DNA of 64,000 nucleotides from Blastococcus sp. (GTDB lineage Bacteria > Actinomycetota > Actinomycetes > Mycobacteriales > Geodermatophilaceae), in the NCBI GenBank assembly GCA_025965695.1, contig JAOPWM010000052.1, positions 1 to 64,000 of the forward strand, read 5' to 3'. The translations under genes were made by a program, and so were the position numbers. This document shows positions 35,291 through 43,012 of the stretch, piece after piece. Within the stretch, counting starts at the first letter, position 1; each line of letters begins with the position of its first letter. The notes under the pieces were generated by a model, which had not been told where the DNA came from, did not search any database, and was given only the letters and a program-made list of their open reading frames with translations.

Positions 35291-35972
35291 CCCTCAGCTC
35301 TGCCCTCCGATGCGTCAGCTGCAGGTCCGCGGGATCGCTGAAGTACGGGGCGCTCTGCGGGGTGCCGGCGGAACCGAGCGTCATCGGGCGAGAGGTCGCG
35401 ACGCACCAGCCGAGGGCGGTCTCCGGCAGCCGGTCGCCGCCGCTCAGCACGGCCTCGCGTGTGGCATCGCCGCCCACCCGCGTGTCGTTCGGCACGTGGG
35501 AGACGGTCGACCGGCTGACCGCGGCGAGCCGCGCCTCATCCGTCTCGCCGGACATGGCGCCCCTCGTGTCGAGCGCATGACAGCAGCCTGACGACCGGTC
35601 ACGGAAGGTCTTGCGCGTGCCCTTACCGGCCTTTACGGTTCCGCCCACACCGGCTGGTCAGGCGGGTGGTCCAACCGCGCATGAGGTCGGGCGGTCGTTG
35701 ATGCGCACTCCACTTCCCGGCCTCGCCGAGCGGCTCCATCCGGCCGCGACGTGCACCGGTCCGGCCCCGTGACGGGGCGACGGCCAGCAGCTGCCGGCCG
35801 GTTCCTCCCACCACGACGGCTCGCCGTCGCGGTGGTCATCGTGCGTCCTGAGACGGCCGCGCCTCTCGCACCACCGCGGCAGACGGGCGACGCGCCCCCA
35901 CTGTCCAGCGAACTCCCACCCAGCAGACCGAGGCACCCGTCGTCCACGGGGGCTCGACAGGAGGACCCAATC
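35291..35972. other. Gap holding a LacI remnant and the ABC operon promoter region
   Basis: The left part contains the degraded LacI-type regulator listed separately. The right 400 bases before the binding-protein ATG hold only chance ORFs; the start site itself has GACAGGAGG. I found no convincing operator dyad. Confidence 0.45.
35340..35555 (-). pseudogene. LacI-family regulator remnant (HTH end only)
   Basis: The reverse strand encodes a recognisable but damaged LacI HTH: DEARLAAVSRSTVSHVPNDT, then ATREAVLSGGDRLPETALGW and CVATSRPMTLG. In intact proteins this continues into a 270-residue sugar-binding domain; here sequence similarity stops after about 60 residues. The N-terminal VTLADVA helix is eroded too. 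It lies upstream of and divergent to the sugar ABC operon, the usual place of its repressor, so the importer has probably lost its dedicated control. Confidence 0.7.
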
Positions 35973-37022
35973 ATGCGTTCCACGTCCCGCACCCCCCGCG
36001 CGGTCACCTTCGCCGTGACCGCACTCACCCTGTCCGCCCTGATCGCCGGTTGCACCAGCACCAAGAGCGGCGGCAGCGACAGCGGGGGCGGTGGCAGCAG
36101 CGGCACCGTCAAGATCGGGTTGATCACGAAGACCGACTCGAACCCCTACTTCATCTCGATGCGCGATGCCGCGCAGGCCGAGGCGCAGAAGATGGGCGCC
36201 GAGCTGACCGCTGCAGCCGGGACCGCCGACGGCGACAACGACAGCCAGGTCACGGCGGTGCAGAACATGATCGCCTCCGGCGTGAAGGCCATCCTGATCA
36301 CGCCGAACGACTCCAAGGCCATCGTCCCGACTCTGCTGCAGGCGCAGCAGAAGGGCGTCTTCGTCGCCGCCCTGGACACCCAGACCGACGGCAACAAGGG
36401 CGTGGACGCCACGTGGGCCACCGACAACACAAAGGCCGGCGAGCAGCAGGGCGCCTACGTCAAGGCCGCGCTCGGCTCCACTACGCCGGTGCTCGCCATG
36501 CTCGACCTGCAGCCCGGCGTCTCGGTCGGTGACCAGCGGCACAGCGGCTTCCTCTCCGGCATGGGCCTGACCGACAGCAGCCCGCAGATCGCCGGGAAGG
36601 AGAACACCAGCGGCGACCAGGGCAAGGGCCAGACGGCCATGGAGAACCTGCTGCAGAAGGACCCGAACATCAACTCCGTCTACACGATCAACGAGCCGGC
36701 CGCGATCGGCGCCGCCACCGCCCTGAAGAACGCCGGCAAGACCGACTCTGTGATCGTCGGCTCCATCGACGGCGGTTGCGCAGGCGTCACGGCCGTCAAA
36801 AACGGCCAGATCGCGGCCACGGTCATGCAGTTCCCGGCGAAGATGGCCGTCGCGGGCGTGGACGCCGCGGTCGCTTTCGCGAAGGACGGCAGCAAGCCCA
36901 CCGTCCCCACCACCGGCTACATCGACACCGGTGTGCAGCTGATCACCGACAAGCCGCTCGGTGGCCTCGACTCCAAGGACACCACCTGGGGCCTGCAGAA
37001 CTGCTGGGGCGGCAAGTCCTGA
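35973..37022 (+). CDS. Sugar ABC transporter substrate-binding lipoprotein (FrcB/RbsB-type)
   Basis: The 349-residue lipoprotein has a signal peptide ending in the lipobox LSALIAGC, then a Gly/Ser linker, and a periplasmic-binding type 1 fold from SSGTVKIGLITKTDSNPYFI. MIASGVKAILITPNDSKAIV and VGSIDGGCAGVTAVKNGQIA are the hinge and pocket regions typical of ribose/fructose/inositol binders. The ATG follows GACAGGAGG. It is the first gene of the importer operon, separated from the permease by a stable hairpin. The exact sugar is unresolved; the single-domain ATPase and kinase relic downstream favour a fructose-type (Frc) system. Confidence 0.9.
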   Translation: MRSTSRTPRAVTFAVTALTLSALIAGCTSTKSGGSDSGGGGSSGTVKIGLITKTDSNPYFISMRDAAQAEAQKMGAELTAAAGTADGDNDSQVTAVQNMIASGVKAILITPNDSKAIVPTLLQAQQKGVFVAALDTQTDGNKGVDATWATDNTKAGEQQGAYVKAALGSTTPVLAMLDLQPGVSVGDQRHSGFLSGMGLTDSSPQIAGKENTSGDQGKGQTAMENLLQKDPNINSVYTINEPAAIGAATALKNAGKTDSVIVGSIDGGCAGVTAVKNGQIAATVMQFPAKMAVAGVDAAVAFAKDGSKPTVPTTGYIDTGVQLITDKPLGGLDSKDTTWGLQNCWGGKS

Positions 37023-37029
37023 TCATGAC

Positions 37030-37069
37030 GGGCTGGTCGTGTCGGCGCCTGCGCCGGCGCGACCAGCCC
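37030..37069 (+). promoter_or_regulatory. Intercistronic hairpin between binding protein and permease genes
   Basis: GGGCTGGTCG pairs perfectly with CGACCAGCCC, and the inner bases extend the stem with few mismatches. It starts eight bases after the binding-protein stop. Such elements typically stabilise the upstream mRNA or partly stop transcription, giving more binding protein than membrane components. Confidence 0.6.
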
Positions 37070-37142
37070 GGCGAACCGGCGTGGTCCAGGACGTCGCCGG
37101 TCCGCACCTCACCAGCGCTCGGCGACAGGAAAGGCGCCCGAC

Positions 37143-38168
37143 ATGACCGGCTCGCTCCAGGCCGCGGAAGAAGAGGCTCCCGCGGCTCCAGACACCTCCG
37201 GCACACGTGCCGCCACGATCACGGACCGGATCTTCCGCAACCCCGTCCTCGGACCGTTGGGCGCGCTGATCGTCCTGATCATCGCCTTCTCGATCCTCAC
37301 CCAGAACTTCCTGAGCGTGGACAACACCTCGCTCATCCTTCAGCAGTCCGTGGTCGTCGGGACCCTCGCCCTGGGCCAGACGATCATCATCCTGACCGGC
37401 GGCATCGACCTGGCCAACGGGGCGATCATGGTGCTGGCGTCCCTTGTCATCGCCAAGCTGGCCGCGGGCGGCGTGGGTCAGCAGTGGCCGGCCATGTTCG
37501 TCGGCCTGCTCCTGTGCGCACTCCTCGGGGCGATCTCCGGGTTGCTCGTCTCCCGGTTGGGCCTGCCCCCGTTCATCGTCACCCTGGGGTTGCTGACGAT
37601 CCTGCAGGCGACGTCGCGGCTGTACACCAAGCAGACACTGCTCGTCGACGAAGGCCCGCTGACGTTCCTGTCCAAGGGCGGGTACCTGTTCGGGCAGTTC
37701 CAGATCACCATCGGCGTCGTGGTCGTCCTGCTCAGCGTGGCGGTCCTGCACTTCTCCCTCACTCGAACGTCCTGGGGGCGGCACGTCTACGCCGTCGGCA
37801 ACAACGACCTGGCCGCCAAGCGCACCGGCATCAACGTCCGGCGCGTCCTGCTCTCGGTGTACGTGCTTGCCGGCCTGCTGTACGCATTGGCGGCCCTGCA
37901 GGCCTTCGGCCGTAGTCCCGCCACCTCGCCGAACGCGTTCCCGACCGCGAACCTCGACACCATCACCGCCGTCGTCATCGGCGGCACCAGCCTGTTCGGT
38001 GGCCGCGGCACGGTCCTGGGGAGCTACCTGGGTGCGCTGATCGTCCTGGTCCTGCAGTCCGGTCTCACCCAGGCGGGCATCGACCCGCTGTACCAGAACA
38101 TCGTCACCGGCGTGCTCGTCATCGCCGCCGTCGCCCTCGACGCCATCACCCGGAGGAAGGCCCGATGA
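37143..38168 (+). CDS. Sugar ABC transporter permease (FrcC/RbsC-type)
   Basis: The 341-residue inner-membrane protein has about nine or ten helices. Family landmarks are TLALGQTIIILTGGIDLANG, where the GGIDL motif is diagnostic of the CUT2 class, GLPPFIVTLGLLTILQATSR, and AVVIGGTSLFGGRGTVLGSY near the C-terminus. It forms the channel for the binding protein and ATPase. It overlaps the ATPase gene by ATGA. Confidence 0.93.
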   Translation: MTGSLQAAEEEAPAAPDTSGTRAATITDRIFRNPVLGPLGALIVLIIAFSILTQNFLSVDNTSLILQQSVVVGTLALGQTIIILTGGIDLANGAIMVLASLVIAKLAAGGVGQQWPAMFVGLLLCALLGAISGLLVSRLGLPPFIVTLGLLTILQATSRLYTKQTLLVDEGPLTFLSKGGYLFGQFQITIGVVVVLLSVAVLHFSLTRTSWGRHVYAVGNNDLAAKRTGINVRRVLLSVYVLAGLLYALAALQAFGRSPATSPNAFPTANLDTITAVVIGGTSLFGGRGTVLGSYLGALIVLVLQSGLTQAGIDPLYQNIVTGVLVIAAVALDAITRRKAR

Positions 38169-38950
38169 GCGAGACCGTGCTGGAGGCACGCAACATCGTC
38201 AAGCGCTACGGCCACGTGACAGCCGTCAACGGAGCGGACTTCGACCTCCGCGCCGGGGAGGTGCTCGCGGTCATCGGCGACAACGGTGCCGGGAAGTCCA
38301 GCCTGATCAAGGTGCTCTCCGGCGACGTCATCGCCGACTCCGGCGAGGTCCTGCTGGACGGCAAGCCGGTGCACTTCCGCAGCCCGCACGACGCGCAGCA
38401 GGCCGGCATCGAGACCGTCTACCAGGACCTCGCGATGGCCCCGGCGCTCGACATCGCCACCAACCTCTTCCTCGGTCGGGAGATCAAGCGCAAGGGTCCG
38501 CTCGGCTCGGTCCTGCGCATGATCGACACCAAGGAGATGCGCAAGCAGTCGCGCCAGCAGATGGACGAGCTGGGGATCACCACGCTGCAGTCGATCACCC
38601 AGCCGGTCGACAGCCTGTCCGGCGGCCAGCGACAGACGGTCGCCGTCGCCCGCGCCGCCGCCTTCGGCCGCAAGGTCGTGATCATGGACGAGCCCACAGC
38701 GGCACTCGGCGTCCGCGAGTCCAAGGGCGTCCTCGACCTGATCAAGCGAATCACGGGCCGCGGGATACCGGTGGTCCTGATCAGCCACGACATTCCCGCG
38801 GTCTTCGAGGTCGCCGACCGGATCCACATCCACCGGCTCGGCCGCCGCGCGACGGTGGTGCGACCCCAGGACCACACCATGAACGAGGTCGTGGGGATCA
38901 TGACCGGCGCGCTACCGGCGCCTCCCGTCAAGGACGAGGTCGCCTCGTGA
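38165..38950 (+). CDS. Sugar ABC transporter ATP-binding protein (FrcA-like, single domain)
   Basis: The 261-residue protein has one nucleotide-binding domain: Walker A GDNGAGKSSL, signature LSGGQRQTVAVAR, and Walker B VVIMDEPTAALGVRES. Most CUT2 ATPases have two fused domains of about 500 aa; a single domain with ALGVRES is the FrcA hallmark. It energises the permease as a homodimer. Following genes are a UspA protein and a dead kinase. Confidence 0.93.
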   Translation: MSETVLEARNIVKRYGHVTAVNGADFDLRAGEVLAVIGDNGAGKSSLIKVLSGDVIADSGEVLLDGKPVHFRSPHDAQQAGIETVYQDLAMAPALDIATNLFLGREIKRKGPLGSVLRMIDTKEMRKQSRQQMDELGITTLQSITQPVDSLSGGQRQTVAVARAAAFGRKVVIMDEPTAALGVRESKGVLDLIKRITGRGIPVVLISHDIPAVFEVADRIHIHRLGRRATVVRPQDHTMNEVVGIMTGALPAPPVKDEVAS

Positions 38951-39002
38951 GCGAGCTTGCGAGTTCGGGCACGGGCGCGACGAGCGCCGGCGAGGCGGCC
39001 CC

Positions 39003-39407
39003 GTGACCGTCGTCGTGGGCTACGTGCCCGACGCCACCGGCTACCTGGCCGTCACGGAGGCGACCCGCGAGGCGCGGTGGCGGGAGACCGACGTCGTCAT
39101 CGTGAACGCGGTCGACTCGGTCGGCTACACCCGGCCCACCGCCGCCGATGAACTCGACCTCGACGCCCTGACGGCGCGGTTGGACACCCAGGGCGTGCCC
39201 CACCGGATCAGGCACCTGGACATCGGCACCGGCACCGCCTCCGAAGCCGTCCTGGGCGTTGCGGAGGAGGTCGGCGCCGAACTGCTCGTCGTGGGCATCC
39301 ACCGCCGCTCCCCCGTCGGCAAGGCGCTGCTCGGCAGCAACGCCCAACGCATCCTGTTGAACGCCACGTGCCCCGTCCTCGCCGTCCGGGCCGACGACAC
39401 CGACTGA
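39003..39407 (+). CDS. UspA-family universal stress protein
   Basis: This 134-residue Usp domain begins MTVVVGYVPDATGYLAVTEA and ends with the nucleotide loop GIHRRSPVGKALLGSNAQRI and CPVLAVRADD, a well-formed G2xG9xG(S/N) region. The GTG start is 52 bases after the ATPase stop. Usp genes inside Frc-type operons recur in actinomycetes, but a role in sugar uptake is unproven. Confidence 0.88.
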   Translation: MTVVVGYVPDATGYLAVTEATREARWRETDVVIVNAVDSVGYTRPTAADELDLDALTARLDTQGVPHRIRHLDIGTGTASEAVLGVAEEVGAELLVVGIHRRSPVGKALLGSNAQRILLNATCPVLAVRADDTD

Positions 39408-39482
39408 GTCAGCTGCACCATCGCGACCGGTCCCCAAGGCCAGGACCTCCCCCGACGGACACGATCAGTGAAGGAGGCCTTC

Positions 39483-40140
39483 ATGTCGACCTTCCTGGAG
39501 GTCAGCGGTGCGTGAGGGTGAGAGCGGCCGAGCGCCTCGGCTCCCCACCTCGACGCCGTCGACGAGAACCGTCTGGTGGCGAGGATCGAGGAGTTGGCCG
39601 CGGCGCGACCGTGTGCTCCTGGGCATCGCCGGATCGCCGGGCGCAGGCAGATCGACGCTCGCCGCCGGCCTGGCGGAGGCGTTGCGCACGCGCGGGATAC
39701 CGGTCGCCTCGGTCCCCATGGACGGCTTCCACCTCGCGGACGTCGAGTTCGACCGGCTGTGACGGCGGGAGCGCAAGGGCGCCCTCGACACCTTCGACGG
39801 CTACGGCTACCTCGCCCTCCTGCGCCGGGTGGCCGGGCCCTCCTGCGCCGGGTGGCCGGCGAGACCGGCAACACGTGTACGCGCCACCTTCGACCGCACC
39901 ACCGAGCAACCCGTTGCCGGCGCCATCGCGGTGGAGCCGGCGGCACGGGTCCTCCTGAGCGAGGGCAACTACCTGCTCGACGAGTCCGAACCGTGGGGCG
40001 ACGTCCGCAGGGTGCTCACCGAGGTCTGGTTCTGCCACCTACCGGACGAGGTCCGGCGTCAACGTCTGACCCGTCACGCCAGCACCGACCAGTCGTCGCG
40101 CCGACAGGTGCGACGCCGAGCTGACACTGGAAGATCGCGC
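39483..40140 (+). pseudogene. Nucleoside/nucleotide kinase-family (FrcK-like) gene, multiply broken
   Basis: A roughly 210-residue P-loop kinase can be read across frames. ATG 39483 (after GAAGGAGG) reaches a stop within ten codons. LDAVDENRLVARIEELAAAR is in one frame, and VLLGIAGSPGAGRSTLAAGL and VPMDGFHLADVEFDRL in another, ended by TGA at 39760. RRERKGALDTFDGYGY and VLLSEGNYLLDESEPW follow. A perfect 23-base tandem duplication adds a frameshift, and the Walker Lys is Arg (GAGRST). In rhizobial frcBCAK the kinase gene occupies this position. The gene cannot give an active enzyme. Confidence 0.85.
39814..39859 (+). repeat. Perfect 23-bp tandem duplication inside the kinase pseudogene
   Basis: The unit GCCCTCCTGCGCCGGGTGGC plus CGG occurs at 39814-39836 and again immediately at 39837-39859 with no mismatch. 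Being 23 bases long, it shifts the reading frame. The identity of the copies indicates a recent replication-slippage event. Confidence 0.9.
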
Positions 40141-40546
40141 ACTTCTTCCGACGCCTCAGCGGTGCCGCGCAGGACTCCCCCGCTCCGGCTGCGGGTGGGC
40201 GAGTGCCACACCGCGGTGTCCAAGTCGCCCTCGGACACTGATCGGAACCCCCGCGGTCGAAGACCGTGGGGGTTCAGTCACGAATGCAGGGTTCGCGGGC
40301 CGTCTCAGCGCGTCTCCGAGCCCCGCCAGCAGGAACCGGACGATCAAATGGGACCAGTGTCGTCCGCGGCATGCGCCGACCTGCACCTCCTGCGGGGCGA
40401 CGACTTCGGTGACGTCGGCAGGTGGCCGCGGACCGAAACGGGCGACATCGTCCGACTCTCGTCCCTGGGCACCCGGACGGCCGCCCTGCCGTGGGCGTCG
40501 ATCTGCGGGAGTGGCAGGCAAAGGCGGACGTCGCGTTCCGAGACGC
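40141..40546. other. Gap with a terminator hairpin, no gene
   Basis: The region follows the kinase pseudogene and precedes the convergent end of the HD-like gene. It contains one strong hairpin (listed) and otherwise only chance ORFs. Confidence 0.5.
40245..40275. terminator. Hairpin GAACCCCCGCGGT-CGAAG-ACCGTGGGGGTTC
   Basis: A 13-bp stem with a single G-T wobble and a five-base loop ends about 270 bases before the convergent HD-like gene's stop. It is well placed to end transcription of the ABC operon. Confidence 0.65.
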
Positions 40547-41047
40547 TCACGCCAGGATGCGCTGCAGGTCGGCGGCCTCGGCCTTGAGCAGGATGCGCCG
40601 CGCTGGGAGGTAGCGGCCTTCGCGCAGGATGCGGGCCTTGTCGGGGTCGGCTCTGGCCAGGTCCACGGTCTGGTCGAGGTCGCACTTGTTGTCCAAGAGC
40701 GCGATCAAGCGGCCGAGCCGGTCGGCGGCGGAGCGTTGAATGAGGCCGCCGAGATACCTTTCGCCGGGGCGCCGGGTGACCGCCTCGATCGCTCGAACGA
40801 CTTCCTCGGGCACCTCGAGGGCGCGCAGCCGGTCCGCGTCGTAGCGACCGGTGACGTCGGGGTGGTCCCGGGTGTGCTCGATGATGCGGTGCAGGACCGC
40901 CGCCATCTCGGCGCGAGCCCCGTAGGGCCTGGCCGCGTCGGCAAGCGGGACGAGGCGGTGCAGGTAGTAGTCGCCGCCCTGCTCGACGACCTGGCCTTCG
41001 TGCGCCTCCATGGCGAGCAGGTGAGCCGAGGCCACCGTAAAGAGCAC
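40547..41047 (-). CDS. HD/RelA-SpoT hydrolase-like protein with altered HD motif
   Basis: The reverse reading HLLAMEAHEGQVVEQGGDYY, then LHRLVPLADAARPYGARAEM and AAVLHRIIEHTRDHP, follows the layout of small HD-domain ppGpp-hydrolase-like proteins: AxxxHxGQ, YxxHPL, and the HD helix AxLLHDxxEDT. The HD pair is HR here, and the first-block pattern is also modified. VTRRPGERYLGGLIQRSAAD and the C-terminal LLDNKCDLDQ continue the fold. The start is uncertain; the GTG at 41047 precedes the domain, and the ATG at 41011 is a shorter alternative. It may be catalytically inactive or a different phosphohydrolase. Confidence 0.6.
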   Translation of the reverse strand: MLFTVASAHLLAMEAHEGQVVEQGGDYYLHRLVPLADAARPYGARAEMAAVLHRIIEHTRDHPDVTGRYDADRLRALEVPEEVVRAIEAVTRRPGERYLGGLIQRSAADRLGRLIALLDNKCDLDQTVDLARADPDKARILREGRYLPARRILLKAEAADLQRILA

Positions 41048-41287
41048 GGGATCGAGGCTATGCCGGTTCAGATACCCGGGGACGTGGGTGTTGATCTTGA
41101 CGGACGGCACCGTGGTGTCGTGGAGGACGGCGAGCTGGTCATGGCGGGCGGCGGAACCCGCGGGTTCTGACGGCGTTGGCCTGAGCCGCACGAACTGCGT
41201 TCCCCGTGGCGCTGGTGGCACCGAGTCCGCTCCGCGGTTCCACCGATTCATCGCGCCAGGTTCCGCGTCCACTCGCACCTCCTCTGA

Positions 41288-41788
41288 ATGATTGCCGGGC
41301 CTGCCGCCGAGCCAATGGGCTCTCCAGCGCACGCCATCGAGTACCAGACCCGGCACCCGGGTAGGACGGATTGGGTGGAGAATGCCGAGCTGCGCAGGCT
41401 GTTCGCCTCCAGCCCGGTCTCCCACCTTTCGACGGTCCGGCCGGACGGCCGGCCACACGTCGTCCCGATGGTGTTCGCGCTCATCGAGGACACGGTGTAT
41501 TCGGCCGTCGATGCCAAGCCGAAGCGCTCCCGTGGCCTGCAGCGCCTGGCCAACATCCGTGCCGACCCCCGCTGTGCCCTCCTCGTCGACCACTACGAGG
41601 ACGACTGGCGGCGACTGTGGTGGGTCCGCGCCGACGGGTACGGCGAGGTGGTGGATGAACCGTCGGGCACGCATCGCGGGATCCAGGCACTGGTGCGGCG
41701 GTTTTCTCAGTACCGTGACGACCCTCCGGCGGGGCCGCTCCTCGTCGTCACCGTCGAGCGGTGGAGCGGCTGGGCGGGCACCGCCTGA
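41288..41788 (+). CDS. PPOX-class F420-dependent oxidoreductase-like protein
   Basis: The 166-residue split-barrel flavin/F420-binding protein has LRRLFASSPVSHLSTVRPDG, then RPHVVPMVFALIEDTVYSAV and DAKPKRSRGLQRLANIRADP. CALLVDHYEDDWRRLWWVRA completes a pattern I associate with TIGR03668-type proteins. These bind F420 or FMN and may reduce small aromatic compounds or act in F420 side-chain chemistry. It is 15 bases upstream of an LLM oxidoreductase gene on the same strand, so the two are co-transcribed. Confidence 0.88.
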   Translation: MIAGPAAEPMGSPAHAIEYQTRHPGRTDWVENAELRRLFASSPVSHLSTVRPDGRPHVVPMVFALIEDTVYSAVDAKPKRSRGLQRLANIRADPRCALLVDHYEDDWRRLWWVRADGYGEVVDEPSGTHRGIQALVRRFSQYRDDPPAGPLLVVTVERWSGWAGTA

Positions 41789-41803
41789 CGAGAGGAGAGC
41801 GCG

Positions 41804-42661
41804 GTGGACATCGGCATCGGCATCCCGAACAGCGTCCGGGGCACCACGGGCCCGCAGCTGCTGGAGTGGGCCCGGCGGGCCGAGACCGCCGGCTTCTCGA
41901 GCCTGGCGACGATCGGGCGGGTGGCATACCCGAACTACGAGGAGCTGACGGTCCTCGCGGCCGCCGGCGCGGTGACCGAACGCATCCGGCTCCTGACCGA
42001 CATCCTGCTCGCGCCGACGCGCAGCACCGCCGAGCTGGCCAAGCAGGCCGCCACCGTGCAGGAGCTCAGCGGCGGACGGCTCACCCTCGGCCTCGGCGTC
42101 GGTGGCCGCGAGGACGACTTCCTCCTGACCGGACGGGACTTCCACAGCCGCGGCAGCGTGTTCGATCAGCAACTGGCCGACCTGCGGCGCGCCTTCGCCG
42201 GCGAGCCCCTGCTCAACGGCGGCCCGCCGGTGGTGCCGGCTCCGGTGACCGTGCCGATCGTGGTCGGCGGGATGAGCGACTCGGCCGTCCGGCGGACGAT
42301 CGAGTACGGGAGCGGGTGGACCGCGGGCGGGCTGCCGCCGCAGATGATCGCGCCGTTCATCGAGCGCGTGCGCGCCGCCTGGCGGGACGCCGGCCGCGAG
42401 GGAGCGCCGCGGATCGTGGCGCTCAACTACTTCGGTCTCGGCGACACGGAGGAGCAGTCGCGGGCGAACCTGGCCGACTACTACCGGGTCCTGGGCCCCG
42501 AGACGGCCGAGATGATCGCGTCGGGCGCGCACCGCTCACCCGAGGCGATCAGGGACGTCATCGCCGGGTTCGCGGAGGTCGGCGTCGACGAGTTGATCCT
42601 CGACCCCAGCGTGGGCGACCCGGCGCAGGTCGATCTGCTCGCCCAGGCCGCCCTGAGCTGA
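41804..42661 (+). CDS. LLM-class F420-dependent oxidoreductase
   Basis: This 285-residue luciferase-like barrel has AETAGFSSLATIGRVAYPNY, IRLLTDILLAPTRSTAELAK, LSGGRLTLGLGVGGREDDFL and VPIVVGGMSDSAVRRTIEYG. The GTG start has GAGAGGAGAG upstream. It forms an operon with the PPOX-like gene, a pairing that supports F420 as cofactor for both. It is a distinct subfamily from the three LLM proteins of the 19-29 kb island. Confidence 0.9.
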   Translation: MDIGIGIPNSVRGTTGPQLLEWARRAETAGFSSLATIGRVAYPNYEELTVLAAAGAVTERIRLLTDILLAPTRSTAELAKQAATVQELSGGRLTLGLGVGGREDDFLLTGRDFHSRGSVFDQQLADLRRAFAGEPLLNGGPPVVPAPVTVPIVVGGMSDSAVRRTIEYGSGWTAGGLPPQMIAPFIERVRAAWRDAGREGAPRIVALNYFGLGDTEEQSRANLADYYRVLGPETAEMIASGAHRSPEAIRDVIAGFAEVGVDELILDPSVGDPAQVDLLAQAALS

Positions 42662-43012
42662 CGCGCACCGGCGGGTGCGCACACACCTCCTCACCGACCG
42701 GCTGTCGCCGTCGCCCAGCAGGTCCTGAGCCACCGGCCGGGCGGGGCGACGACGCTCTGTTGTTCGGCCTGGCCTGAGCGGCGGTGCGGATCATCGACGT
42801 CCTGCTGTTCGACGTGGTCGGCCAGGACGACGGCGACCTCCGGAGCGGCGTGCGCCCGCTCTGCTCGCGGGCCCGGTGGCGATCGTCGCCGCGGCGTTCG
42901 TCGACTCGCCCCACCGGCACTGTTGCCAGGCGTGGAGCCGCGCAGGAAGAGGGCCGCATCCGGATGGCGAATGCGGCCCTCTTCGTGCGCAGTGGTCGGT
43001 GCAGTTCGCCGG
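42662..43012. other. Gap with hairpin and a possible DUF6325-like relic
   Basis: The frame from 42784 reads VRIIDVLLFDVVGQDDGDL, resembling the internal strand-helix of DUF6325 proteins. A second frame gives GPVAIVAAAFVDSPHRH, the matching later segment. This suggests a frameshifted remnant, but the similarity is recalled, not searched. The right part holds a strong terminator hairpin. Confidence 0.3.
42946..42984. terminator. Perfect 14-bp hairpin GAAGAGGGCCGCAT...ATGCGGCCCTCTTC
   Basis: Both arms match over 14 bases around an 11-base loop. It lies 29 bases beyond the 3' end of the convergent P450 gene and about 285 bases after the LLM gene, so it can stop transcripts from either side; the minus-strand P450 operon is nearest. 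Confidence 0.75.

Noticed and set aside
40245-40275. Possible tRNA-like structure
   Set aside because: Only one hairpin, no cloverleaf arms or CCA-side acceptor stem; better explained as a terminator.
40547-42532. 661-aa minus-strand ORF
   Set aside because: Only its last 166 residues look like a protein; the upstream part is antisense to the PPOX and LLM genes.
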